DNA from: Alphaproteobacteria bacterium
Lineage (GTDB): Bacteria > Pseudomonadota > Alphaproteobacteria > Micavibrionales > Micavibrionaceae
Assembly: GCA_023384135.1 (NCBI GenBank)
Contig: JAHDXS010000001.1
Coordinates: 868,001-932,000 of the forward strand
Direction of reading: 5' to 3'
DNA length: 64,000 nt
The notes under the pieces are model-generated. The model ran no database searches and was not told the origin of the DNA. It saw nothing but the letters and a program-made list of their open reading frames with translations. Both the position numbers and the translations under genes were made by a program. Below are positions 1 to 8,380 of this stretch, piece by piece (positions within the stretch are counted from its first letter, which is position 1; each line of letters opens with the position of its first letter).

Positions 1-1
1 C

Positions 2-1696
2 CCGGACTTTCCCGGCTGGCTCGCAGGCATCCTCTCCCCACAAAACACCTACGGCCTCGCCGACCGCAGGGGCGAGTGTATTTTCTCCGCCTGCGACCAT
101 TATCACCGCTGTTTCGTCGAACGCTCCATCCGCAAATCCAAACGCGCGCGCATCGTCGTGGCCAACCATGCGCTGGTGATGATCCAGTCCGCCCTCTCCG
201 CCCCCGGCGAAGATATGCCTTCGCGCTATGTGTTCGACGAGGGGCATCATCTGTTCGACGCCGCCGACAGCGCCTTCGCCGCCCGCCTGACCGCGCGGGA
301 GATGAACGATTTGCGCCGCTGGATTCTCGGCACCGAAGGCGGACGCAAGAGCCGCGCACGCGGCCTCAAGCGCCGCATCGAGGATCTGATGGAGGGCGAC
401 GCGACCGCGCAAAAGGCGCTCGAAGACATTCTCCACCACGCCCGCATCCTCGCCGCGCCCGGCTGGGGAAAACGGATACAAGAGAACAAGATGGAAGGCC
501 CGGGCGAGAAATTCCTCGCCGAAGTTTATCGGCAGGTTCAGGCCCGCGCCGAAGGCCGCGACGGCCCCTACTCGCTCGAAACGCCGCTGCACCCCGCCAA
601 CCCGGAGCTTCTGGGCGCGGCGGAAAAACTGAAAGACTCCCTGACGAAACTCTTCAAGCCGCTCTCCGCCCTCGCCCGCCATATCGCCAAAAAACTCGAA
701 GACGACGAAGGCTTTATGGATGCCGATACGCGCAAACGTCTCGACGCGGTGGCGCGTTCGCTCGAACGCCGCGCACAGTTGACTCTGCGCGGCTGGATCG
801 GCCTTCTCGAAGCGCTCAAGGAAGAATCCAAAACGCCGGGCTTCGTGGACTGGCTGGAGATCGAGCGCATCGACAGCCGCGCGACCGACATCGGCGCTTG
901 CCGCCACTATATCGACCCGATGAAACCCTTCGCCGCCAGCCTGCGCCCACATTTGCACGGCATGGCGGTGACCTCCGCCACGCTGCGCGACACGGCGAGC
1001 AGCGCGGATGACGGCGATTGGAAATCCGCACGAGAAAGATCGGGAGCACTCTATCTCTCCGCCGAGCGGCGCGAAGAGTCTTTCCCCTCCCCTTACGATT
1101 ATGCGGCGCAAACGAAAATCTTCATCATCAATGACGTGAGCAAGGACGAAGCCGGACAGGTCGCCGGAGCGTTCCGCGCGTTATTTAAGGCGAGCCGCGG
1201 CGGCGGGCTGGGCCTGTTCACCTCCATCATGCGGCTGCGCGCCGTTCACGCGAAAATCGCGGGCGATCTGGAACAGGCGGGCATTCCCCTTTACGCGCAA
1301 CATATCGACGCCATCGACACCGGAACGCTGGTGGACATGTTCCGCGACGAGCCGCACTCCTGCCTGCTCGGCACCGACGCGGTGCGCGACGGCGTGGACG
1401 TGCCGGGGGAATCGCTGCGCCTGATCGTCTTCGACCGCGTACCGTGGCCGCGCCCCTCCATCCTGCACAAGGCCCGCCGCGAAGCCTTCGGCAAGAAGGA
1501 CTACGACGACATGATTACCCGCCTCAAGCTCAAGCAGGCCTATGGCCGCCTGATCCGCCGGGAGACAGACAAAGGCGTCTTCGTGATGCTGGACTCCCGC
1601 CTGCCCTCGCGCCTTCTGGAAGCCTTCCCGCCGGGGGTGGAGGTCCGCAAGACGGGACTGGCCGAAACCGTTGAGGAAATCCGCAATTTTCTATAA
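2..1696 (+). CDS. DinG/YoaA-type Fe-S DNA helicase (5' end outside window)
   Basis: ATP-dependent superfamily 2 helicase of the DinG/XPD type, probably unwinding damaged or structured DNA. The frame is open from base 2, so the Walker A region and true start lie upstream of the window. Three cysteines in the pattern C-x4-C-x5-C (bases 80-130) match the Fe-S cluster domain; the fourth would be outside. A DEGH box (DEAH type) follows at about base 236. The C-terminal helicase half is clear: a GTDAVRDGVDVPG segment near base 1370 and a QAYGRLIRRE motif VI near base 1535. The gene is followed after 34 bases by the HicA-like protein on the same strand. Family call is firm; assignment to DinG rather than YoaA is not. 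Confidence 0.9.
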   Translation, partial: PDFPGWLAGILSPQNTYGLADRRGECIFSACDHYHRCFVERSIRKSKRARIVVANHALVMIQSALSAPGEDMPSRYVFDEGHHLFDAADSAFAARLTAREMNDLRRWILGTEGGRKSRARGLKRRIEDLMEGDATAQKALEDILHHARILAAPGWGKRIQENKMEGPGEKFLAEVYRQVQARAEGRDGPYSLETPLHPANPELLGAAEKLKDSLTKLFKPLSALARHIAKKLEDDEGFMDADTRKRLDAVARSLERRAQLTLRGWIGLLEALKEESKTPGFVDWLEIERIDSRATDIGACRHYIDPMKPFAASLRPHLHGMAVTSATLRDTASSADDGDWKSARERSGALYLSAERREESFPSPYDYAAQTKIFIINDVSKDEAGQVAGAFRALFKASRGGGLGLFTSIMRLRAVHAKIAGDLEQAGIPLYAQHIDAIDTGTLVDMFRDEPHSCLLGTDAVRDGVDVPGESLRLIVFDRVPWPRPSILHKARREAFGKKDYDDMITRLKLKQAYGRLIRRETDKGVFVMLDSRLPSRLLEAFPPGVEVRKTGLAETVEEIRNFL

Positions 1697-1730
1697 TATG
1701 CGGCTATAAGCGGTAAAAGCGGGAAACCGG

Positions 1731-3245
1731 ATGGGTAAGAAAAAAATCAATCCCGAAGCAATTCTTGAGGGAACGGGCAAGCAGACTCTGCAATACGCCA
1801 CGCTCGACCGGATGCTGCGCGACCATGATTTCGTCGAGGCCCGCAAGACAGGCGGCGACCACACCCATTACAAGCACGAACCTTCCGGCATCACCGTGGG
1901 CATTATCATGGGCCCCAACACCATCGTCTATCAGAAGGCCGCCGCGCAGGCCTGTGTAGACGTGAACGCCTGGAAAGAACAGCAGGAACAAGACCGCCGC
2001 TCGCGCATGTCCGAGCGCTTCGCCGCCGCCGCGCAAAAGGCCGAGCCGGGCGCACAACCGACCGAGCAGGCCTTCCCCGGCCACAACGTGGAAGTCTCAT
2101 CGCCCGAAGGGATCGAGGATATCCGTATCATTCGTTTGAAAGACCGCCCGCAGATCGGAACCATCGCGGGCCCGCTGATCTCCGCGCAGGAGGCGCAGGC
2201 GATCCTCACCGAGCTTGAACGCCAGAAGGCAGAGTTCGAGCCCCTGCTGCACGAAATGGTGGAGCGCTTCGAGTTCAGCCTGAAGGAGGACGGCACGAGC
2301 CGCGCCCTCTCGCTCTGGCACGAATACGACTCCGAGGAGGAGCCTCTGGTTCTGGCCCCCTACGACCCGCAAACCGCCGCGCCTTTGGCTCTGTTGCAGG
2401 AATCCCGCGCGGAAAACGAAACCGCCGACAAGGCGACTCTCGAATGGATCAGGCAGCAGACCGCAACCGCCAAGGCGCCGCCGAAAAAATTGCCCGACGG
2501 TCGCCTGGAATGGACTCTCCCGCTCAAGCATTTCATTTCCCACGAACCGGGCGAAGTCAAGCTGGTGACGACCGCCGGAGGCCGCGCCGCATCGGGAGAT
2601 ATTTTCAACTATCTCCAGAATATTCTGGAATTCGAAAGGGGCAGCGAGCGCAACCCGCGCCACCTCAAAACCGTTCTGGCCCAGACGCTGGGCGCGAACC
2701 TCAACCTTTCCAAAACCGCCGGCCCGCAGCGCATGATCGTCAGTCACCCGTTCGAAAAGGAGCCTCTGTTTGAAATTCCGATGGTGCATCAGGCACCCTC
2801 GCTGAGCAAACTTTACGAGGACTTTATGCGGTCCACCGACGACCGTCAGGGCATCGGCTTCACGGATAATATCTTCGAGGTCATGGCGGAATGGGATTCG
2901 AGCAAGCGCATCATCGTCGAACACCTCAACGCCTTCAAGGAGCGCCTGAAGGAGGCCAAACAGAAATACGAAACGCTGGCAGCCCTCATGCCGGGCATGC
3001 AGATGTCGCCGGGCAAACAGGCCCCGCGCAAGGGCGATTTCGGCTATAACACGATCCAGCACCCCGCGATCGGCTCGTTCAGGATCGAATATCTGAGCCA
3101 GGGGATGATGCAGGATTTCAACAGCCCGACGGGCCGCAGCCTCATGATCTACCCCAACCCGCTGGACCTTGCGCAGCTGGAGCAAAAAATGACCGAAGTC
3201 GGGCTGATCAATAAGCCTGCAGCCCCTGCCGACCCCGGCTTTTAG
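1731..3245 (+). CDS. 504-aa hypothetical protein with HicA-like N-terminal segment
   Basis: Residues about 15-75 look like the small double-stranded-RNA-binding fold of HicA toxins: a leucine-rich first helix, a GF-like turn, then GGDHTHYKHEPSG, which resembles the G-[SD]-H-x-H/Y catalytic strand of HicA, followed by ITVGI. HicA proteins are normally about 60-80 aa, so a 504-aa protein is unusual. The remainder (residues 100-504) is unrecognised, acidic and apparently soluble, with no signal peptide or membrane segment. No HicB-like antitoxin is adjacent. It follows the helicase closely and may be cotranscribed. The coding region is certain; the HicA relation is inference from a short motif. 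Confidence 0.8.
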   Translation: MGKKKINPEAILEGTGKQTLQYATLDRMLRDHDFVEARKTGGDHTHYKHEPSGITVGIIMGPNTIVYQKAAAQACVDVNAWKEQQEQDRRSRMSERFAAAAQKAEPGAQPTEQAFPGHNVEVSSPEGIEDIRIIRLKDRPQIGTIAGPLISAQEAQAILTELERQKAEFEPLLHEMVERFEFSLKEDGTSRALSLWHEYDSEEEPLVLAPYDPQTAAPLALLQESRAENETADKATLEWIRQQTATAKAPPKKLPDGRLEWTLPLKHFISHEPGEVKLVTTAGGRAASGDIFNYLQNILEFERGSERNPRHLKTVLAQTLGANLNLSKTAGPQRMIVSHPFEKEPLFEIPMVHQAPSLSKLYEDFMRSTDDRQGIGFTDNIFEVMAEWDSSKRIIVEHLNAFKERLKEAKQKYETLAALMPGMQMSPGKQAPRKGDFGYNTIQHPAIGSFRIEYLSQGMMQDFNSPTGRSLMIYPNPLDLAQLEQKMTEVGLINKPAAPADPGF

Positions 3246-3291
3246 GCCTCAATCGCCTTATTTCCCCTGTGGATAGCCTCCGCCGAAACTT

Positions 3292-3321
3292 TTGCTATAT
3301 AAGCGGGAACCGCACTATAAT
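3292..3321 (+). promoter_or_regulatory. Candidate sigma-70 promoter of pabB
   Basis: TTGCTA at 3292-3297 and a perfect TATAAT at 3316-3321 are separated by 18 bases. It lies in the 217-base gap before pabB and would give a leader of about 135 bases. No tryptophan-rich leader peptide was seen in that leader. Confidence 0.5.
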
Positions 3322-3462
3322 GCGCTATACATTTTTTTGCATAATCACTGGAAATGGCGTATAGAGTACCAACGCGGGCCAACGATAAGAACGATTGAAC
3401 AACGGTCGCGCCCATAAACCTGAGAGACAAGACCAAGAACACCGCAGGAACGGGAATACCGC

Positions 3463-4896
3463 ATGAAGCCTTTTGTTTTTGAAGTTGCCGGCCTCGATCC
3501 TCTGCAGGCGTTCTCCGCCATCCGCACCATGCCCTATAGCCTTCTTCTGGACAGCGCCGACCCGGCTCACCCCGGCAGCCGTTACTCCTACGTCATGGGC
3601 TTCCCGATCGAAACCATTGAAAACAAGAACGGCAAGACAATGGTCACCAACTGGGACCAGCGTTTAACGCTGCCCGGTGACCCGTTCGATATCGTGCGCC
3701 AGCGCCTCGCCGCATGGATTGACCGCGCCGATGCCGTTCCCGGCCTTCCCCCGTTTCAGGGCGGCGCCGCAGGATATTTCGGATACGATCTCGGGCGCGG
3801 GCTCGAAACGCTGCCCGAAACCGCGCTCGATAACCCGGACGTTCCCGACATGGCGCTCGGCCTCTACGATCAGGTCTACGCCCACGACAACAAGACCGGC
3901 AAGGGCTGGATCATCACCCACGCCAAAAGCGAAAAGGACGCGAAGCGCAAGCGCGAGTTCCTGCTCGCCCAGCTCACGCGCGAAACGCCCGACCCCATCT
4001 ACAGCCCCGCCCTGCTCGACTGGCGCTCCAGCGACACCGCGCAGACTTACCGCGAGAAGGTCGGCCGCGTCATCGAATTTATCCGCGCGGGCGATATCTT
4101 TCAGGCCAATATTTCGCAGTGTTTTCAGGCCGCCCTGCCCGAAGGGTTCGACCCGTTCGGCCATTACGTCGTGCTGCGCGAGGTCAACCCCGCCCCCTTC
4201 GCCAGCTTTATGAATCTGGGGAACCTGTGCGTCTCCAGCGCCTCGCCTGAGCGGTTCCTGAGCGTCGATCCGCGCGGCGAGGTTCTGACTATGCCGATCA
4301 AGGGCACGCGCCCACACGTCGCCGACCCGGTGCAAGACCGTTTGTTCCGCGAAGATTTGCTCAACAGCGAAAAGGACCGCGCCGAAAATATCATGATCGT
4401 CGATTTGCTGCGCAATGATCTCTCGAAGGTCTGCCAGCCCGACTCGATTTCCGCGCACAATCTCTGCCAGCTTGAAACCTTCGCCAGCGTCCATCATCTC
4501 GTCTCCACCGTGCGCGGCACACTGAGAAAAGACAAGGACGCGCTCGCCCTCCTGCGCGCCTGCTTCCCCGGCGGCTCGATCACCGGCGCCCCCAAAATCC
4601 GCGCGATGGAGATCATCGAGGAGATGGAGCCCGCCCGGCGCGGTCCCTATTGCGGCGCGATGGCCTGCATCGGCTTCGACGGCCAGATGGACAGCAATAT
4701 CCTGATCCGCACCCTTGTGTTTGAGAAGGGCAAGGTCAGCTTCAACGCGGGCGGCGGCATCGTCGCCGACTCGAACCCCGAGGCCGAATATCAGGAAACC
4801 CTGCACAAGGCCGAGGCGATTTTCCGCAGTTTCGAGGTCGGCCTGCCGCAGCCATCCGCCCAGAAAGCCCCAAAAACCACCGCCACCGCCTCCTGA
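3463..4896 (+). CDS. pabB: Aminodeoxychorismate synthase component I
   Basis: Chorismate-utilising enzyme that makes 4-amino-4-deoxychorismate for folate synthesis together with the PabA amidotransferase. The PIKGTRP motif places a lysine at residue 280; this lysine marks PabB, whereas anthranilate synthase TrpE has alanine there (PIAGTRP). The C-terminal core GGSITGAPK and the following RRGPYCGA are intact. 477 aa is normal for the family. pabA follows 100 bases downstream on the same strand, supporting the pairing. No pabC lyase gene is adjacent. A candidate promoter lies at 3292-3321. Confidence 0.93.
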   Translation: MKPFVFEVAGLDPLQAFSAIRTMPYSLLLDSADPAHPGSRYSYVMGFPIETIENKNGKTMVTNWDQRLTLPGDPFDIVRQRLAAWIDRADAVPGLPPFQGGAAGYFGYDLGRGLETLPETALDNPDVPDMALGLYDQVYAHDNKTGKGWIITHAKSEKDAKRKREFLLAQLTRETPDPIYSPALLDWRSSDTAQTYREKVGRVIEFIRAGDIFQANISQCFQAALPEGFDPFGHYVVLREVNPAPFASFMNLGNLCVSSASPERFLSVDPRGEVLTMPIKGTRPHVADPVQDRLFREDLLNSEKDRAENIMIVDLLRNDLSKVCQPDSISAHNLCQLETFASVHHLVSTVRGTLRKDKDALALLRACFPGGSITGAPKIRAMEIIEEMEPARRGPYCGAMACIGFDGQMDSNILIRTLVFEKGKVSFNAGGGIVADSNPEAEYQETLHKAEAIFRSFEVGLPQPSAQKAPKTTATAS

Positions 4897-4996
4897 AGCC
4901 CCTAAAAGCGGCAAAATACCCCAAAAACCCCTTATATTCTGTGGGTTACCGCAAAGATCGCTTTTCTTTGACGGGGCCAATCATTAATATCCGCCC

Positions 4997-5611
4997 ATGA
5001 TTTTGGTGATCGACAATTACGACTCCTTCGTCTACAACCTCGCCCGCTATGTAGAGCGGCTCGGCGGCAGCTATGAGGTGCGCCGGAACGACGCCGTGAC
5101 CGTGGCGGAGATCGAGGCGATGAAGCCCGACACCATCATTCTATCCCCCGGCCCCTGCGCACCGCAGCAGGCGGGAATCTGCATCGACCTCGTGAAAAGA
5201 TTCGCGCCCGAGATCCCGATCCTCGGTGTCTGCCTCGGGCATCAGGCGATCGGCGAAGCCTTCGGCGGCGAAACGATCCGCGCCGCCCAACCCGTACACG
5301 GCAAGGCCACCCAGATCACGCACGATTCAACCGGCCTGTTCCGCGACCTGCCCAGCCCCATGAAGATCGGGCGCTATCACTCGCTGGTCACAAATCTTCC
5401 GAACGACACGCCGCTCACCGTCACCGCCCGCGCCGAGAACGGCGAGATCATGGCCATGCGGCACAAGGATTTCCCGACCTTCGGCGTACAGTTCCATCCC
5501 GAGTCGGTCCTGACCCCCACGGGCATCGACCTGCTGTATAACTTCGTCATCATGGCCGACGAGTGGAACCGCGCAAAGCAAAGCGCAGAACCCCTGCGCA
5601 ACACGGCCTGA
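4997..5611 (+). CDS. pabA: Glutamine amidotransferase of aminodeoxychorismate/anthranilate synthase
   Basis: Class I glutamine amidotransferase that supplies ammonia to PabB and possibly also to TrpE. It opens with the family signature MILVIDNYDSFVYN. The nucleophile is Cys79 in GVCLGHQ, and the catalytic His167/Glu169 are in QFHPES. 204 aa is the usual length. PabA and TrpG cannot be separated by sequence alone; the neighbouring pabB argues for PabA, but a dual-use subunit is possible. The next gene starts 14 bases after the stop. Confidence 0.92.
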   Translation: MILVIDNYDSFVYNLARYVERLGGSYEVRRNDAVTVAEIEAMKPDTIILSPGPCAPQQAGICIDLVKRFAPEIPILGVCLGHQAIGEAFGGETIRAAQPVHGKATQITHDSTGLFRDLPSPMKIGRYHSLVTNLPNDTPLTVTARAENGEIMAMRHKDFPTFGVQFHPESVLTPTGIDLLYNFVIMADEWNRAKQSAEPLRNTA

Positions 5612-5625
5612 GGAAAGACAGAGTA

Positions 5626-6582
5626 ATGAACCTCTCCGACATCCAGCGCGTCACGGTCTATCTCGGCTCCTCGGGCCGCTGCCGCGAAGTCTTCAAGGAT
5701 GAAGCCAAGCGCATGGGCGAGATGATCGGCGAGTCGGGCCGCACGCTTGTTTACGGCGGAATGGATTCCGGCCTGATGGGCATCGTGGCCAACCACGCGC
5801 TTTCGAGCGGCGGCAAGGTGATCGGCGTGATCCCCAAAAACCTGAAGGATAGCGAGCGCATCCACCCCAACCTGAACGAGACGATCCTCGTCCCCGATCT
5901 CTGGGAGCGCAAGCTTAAGATGTTCCGCCGCGCCGACGCGGTGGTCGTTCTGCCCGGCGGCTTCGGGACACTCGACGAGTTGACCGAGGTGCTGCACTGG
6001 GCCGCGCTCGGCCTCCACCGCAAGCCGATCGTCTTGGTGAACAAGGAAAACTACTGGGACCGCCTGATCGACTTCCTCAAGCCCCTGCCCGACTTCCGCG
6101 CCGATTACTTGCTCGTCACCGACAGCGTGGAGAAGGTTTTTGCGGCGCTCGAAAACTGGACCCCGCCGCAGGACGGCACCGACGACGACACGGTCTCCTT
6201 CCCGCATTTCGAGGGCGTGATTCTGAACGGCGCGAAGGAGGCGTTGATCTTCGAGGAAACTACGGTTAAACAGACCTATATTCTCTCAACCGCTCTGGGC
6301 CTCAAGCAACTCGACAAGCACGAGCGCCCGCTCGGCATCCTGAATGAACAGGGCCGCTTTACCGCCCTGCTCGACTGGATCGCGCACGCCCAAGCCGAAC
6401 ATTTCATCTCCGACCGCTGCACGCTGCTGTTCAGCGTCGATGAAACGATGAGCGGGCTCAAAAAAAAACTGAATGAGCACACGCACATTCATATCGATCT
6501 GCAAAATGAAAAATGGGGGCCGAGCATGACCCCCAGCCATATCGAGCTGACCCGCAAGAACGGCCAGCCGCCGAAGAAATAG
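5626..6582 (+). CDS. LOG-family (TIGR00730-like) nucleotide-binding protein
   Basis: Rossmann-fold protein of the LOG family, which includes enzymes that remove ribose 5-phosphate from cytokinin nucleotides or AMP. The diagnostic PGGFGTLDE is present, with GGMDSGLMG and the ERK-type segment WERKLKMFRRAD before it. The ATG at 5626 is preferred over the upstream ATG at 5563 because AGGAAAG sits eight bases before it and the earlier start lies inside pabA. The protein is about 319 aa, against about 190 for simple LOG proteins, with an unrecognised C-terminal extension of roughly 120 residues. It is close enough to pabA to be cotranscribed. Confidence 0.88.
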   Translation: MNLSDIQRVTVYLGSSGRCREVFKDEAKRMGEMIGESGRTLVYGGMDSGLMGIVANHALSSGGKVIGVIPKNLKDSERIHPNLNETILVPDLWERKLKMFRRADAVVVLPGGFGTLDELTEVLHWAALGLHRKPIVLVNKENYWDRLIDFLKPLPDFRADYLLVTDSVEKVFAALENWTPPQDGTDDDTVSFPHFEGVILNGAKEALIFEETTVKQTYILSTALGLKQLDKHERPLGILNEQGRFTALLDWIAHAQAEHFISDRCTLLFSVDETMSGLKKKLNEHTHIHIDLQNEKWGPSMTPSHIELTRKNGQPPKK

Positions 6583-6622
6583 TATTGAAGTCACTGTATG
6601 TAGCCATAACTTAAACTTTCTA

Positions 6623-7319
6623 TCATTTTATACTTAATGCGATCACAGCAGTCAGATCGCGTTCTAATAAATCTTCGTCTTTTCCTTCAAGTCCAATCCG
6701 CTGAAATTTTCCACCGATCTCCCAGAAAGGCTGGACATAGCCTAACAACTTGGAAAACACCGGATTATCAAGCTCTGGACGATAATTTAAAATTTGAAGT
6801 TCAAGTGCTTTGTTTGAAGTTTGGTAAAAACTTAAATATGCTGTGAGGGTTCCAGATTCCTGTGATGATTTTTTTGCTATTTGTCTGTCATCTGGCGTCT
6901 TAAAAGCCAAAATTTTTACTGGTTGATTGTGCCGCCCATAACACCCTAACTCAGATTTCTCAAACCCTAAATCTTTAAACCTCATGGTATAAAGTTCAGA
7001 CATTAACTTCGATATGAAGTCCACTTGCAAAATTTTTCCATATGCTCCCTCTGTTTTTTCTTGATGGCTAGTGTTTTCTAGCTCGTTATTCACAACTATA
7101 AGTACGGTTTTTACATTTTGAAAGTGCGGGTCTGGATAATCCTCTCCAGTATCTTGATACATACAGTTTAAATGTAGGGTTGAGGCAGAAGTCTTAATCT
7201 CGGCATGGCTAGCCTCAGCAAAAAAAACAAGTACCAAAAACGGCAAAAACTGCTGTGAGTGTTACTCGCATCCCGAACTTTCCAAAATCAATCTTTCTTT
7301 CAGAAAAAACTGTCTTCAT
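6623..7319 (-). CDS. AT-rich secreted hypothetical protein, apparently frameshifted in the signal peptide
   Basis: The body (6623-7246, ending at a normal stop) encodes about 200 aa of unrecognised, probably periplasmic protein. The best start, ATG at 7319 with GGAG about eight bases upstream, gives a hydrophobic leader (MRVTLTAVFAVFGTCFF) that hits a stop just after a run of eight T (minus-strand sense, 7219-7226). With seven T the leader joins AEASHAE, a plausible signal-peptidase site, and continues into the body. Without the shift only a TTG at 7246 is available. The region is much richer in A+T than its neighbours. Either a sequencing indel, a recent inactivation or slippage-controlled expression could explain it. 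Confidence 0.6.
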
Positions 7320-7425
7320 ATTCAAACTCCATAAGGTGAGACGAATAATCACTTAAGTTGAATAATCTCCGCCTATCAAGTTGTAGATCTTGTGGTTTCA
7401 TAAGCTTTCAGGAAAAAAACCTAAT

Positions 7426-7613
7426 CCGCATTCTCCAAATCACTGTTCAAGTCAGTTAGACAAAACTTGGTCGTCATACAACCTATTTTTGTATTGCGTT
7501 GAAAACACACCGGAATTTTTTTGATAAATTTTTTGCTCGGCCAAAAAAAATCCTGCCCGATTCGCGCCCCGGAATGGCTTTCTTCCTGAAAAAAAACTCA
7601 AGCGGCGCAACGA
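7426..7613. repeat. Direct repeat, copy 1 (about 190 bp, imperfect)
   Basis: This stretch is closely similar to 8190-8380 in the same orientation, with an identical core at about 7465-7485 matching 8231-8251 and another match at the end (CTCAAGCGGCGCAA). It occupies most of the gene-free gap 7320-7650. No open frame of note and no transposase. Confidence 0.8.
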
Positions 7614-7650
7614 TCCGGTTCGTGGATTAAAAATCTCTGTGTACTGCTTC

Positions 7651-7794
7651 TCATTTGTCCTGACGATTAGACCCAGATTGCTTAGTTACGTGCGAAGCAA
7701 CCAGCGGCACCACACCTATAGTTTGTTCACCATCTACGTCGCCTACAAAATTATACCCAAATAAATACTTTTTATAATCGTCATAACTAATCAT
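7651..7794 (-). CDS. 47-aa small protein translationally coupled to the upstream membrane protein
   Basis: A short open frame beginning MISYDDYKKYLF and ending SGSNRQDK. Its ATG (7792-7794) overlaps the TGA of the 97-aa membrane protein gene in an ATGA arrangement, typical of translational coupling. The product is unrecognised, soluble-looking and starts with an aromatic, charged segment. It lies within the AT-rich segment bounded by the two direct repeats. Supported by the coupling and absence of any other gene here, not by homology. Confidence 0.5.
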   Translation of the reverse strand: MISYDDYKKYLFGYNFVGDVDGEQTIGVVPLVASHVTKQSGSNRQDK

Positions 7795-8084
7795 TCTTTA
7801 GATTCCTTAGCATTATCCTTATTTCCATGCACCTTTTTCCATGCTTCATAATGCTCAGGCGACATCATCTGCCTAAGCTGCTCGTCTGTCATGTAATTCA
7901 TGAGATGAGTTCCATCTTGTCCTCCAGCATAATCAATGCCAAAAAAGCGAAATGTGTAATAAAAACCGGGGCCAACCGAGTACCACCAAACGATTGGTAA
8001 AAAAATTATAAATCCAAAGATTGCTATAGCTATTGGCAAGAACCTTTTTTTCTTTTTTTGATTTATCTTTTCGGAGTCCGACAT
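7791..8084 (-). CDS. 97-aa single-pass membrane protein
   Basis: Starts at the ATG at 8084, which has AGGA nine bases upstream; a longer frame back to 8207 has no such site. A very basic stretch (KINQKKKKRF) precedes one hydrophobic segment of about 22 residues (IAIAIFGFIIFLPIVWWY), suggesting a bitopic inner-membrane protein with the C-terminus outside. The C-terminal part (TDEQLRQMMSPEHYEAWKKV) is helical and charged. It is first in a two-gene unit with the overlapping 47-aa frame. Not recognised. AT-rich compared with the surrounding housekeeping genes. Confidence 0.65.
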   Translation of the reverse strand: MSDSEKINQKKKKRFLPIAIAIFGFIIFLPIVWWYSVGPGFYYTFRFFGIDYAGGQDGTHLMNYMTDEQLRQMMSPEHYEAWKKVHGNKDNAKESKE

Positions 8085-8189
8085 ACTTAGCAGTCCTTTT
8101 TTCTTAAAAAATGCTTCATCACAAAACAGTAATCGCCAACTGACAAGCCAACGAAACAAATTCCCACATGTAGTGGAAAGAGTCATAAA

Positions 8190-8380
8190 CCGCGCTCTGC
8201 TAATCACCGTCCAAATCAGTTAGGCAAAAACTTGGTCGTCATACAACCTACTTTTGTATTACGTTGAAAACACACCGGAATTCTCTGGTAAATTTTTGGA
8301 GAGGTCGAAAAAAAATCTTGCCCGAATAGCGCTGCGAAATGATTTGCTTCCTGAAAGAAAACTCAAGCGGCGCAAAGATC
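8190..8380. repeat. Direct repeat, copy 2 (about 190 bp, imperfect)
   Basis: Second copy of the repeat at 7426-7613. Its right end abuts the stop codon of the lipoprotein gene at 8379. Beyond the repeat, copy 1 retains weak similarity to the last codons of that gene, suggesting that the repeat arose by duplication of the sequence downstream of the lipoprotein gene. Confidence 0.8.

Noticed and set aside
3664..4980. Long minus-strand open frame opposite pabB
   Set aside because: Follows the complement of a clear pabB gene, has low-complexity Gly/Ala/Asp composition and no family features; a product of high G+C codon bias.
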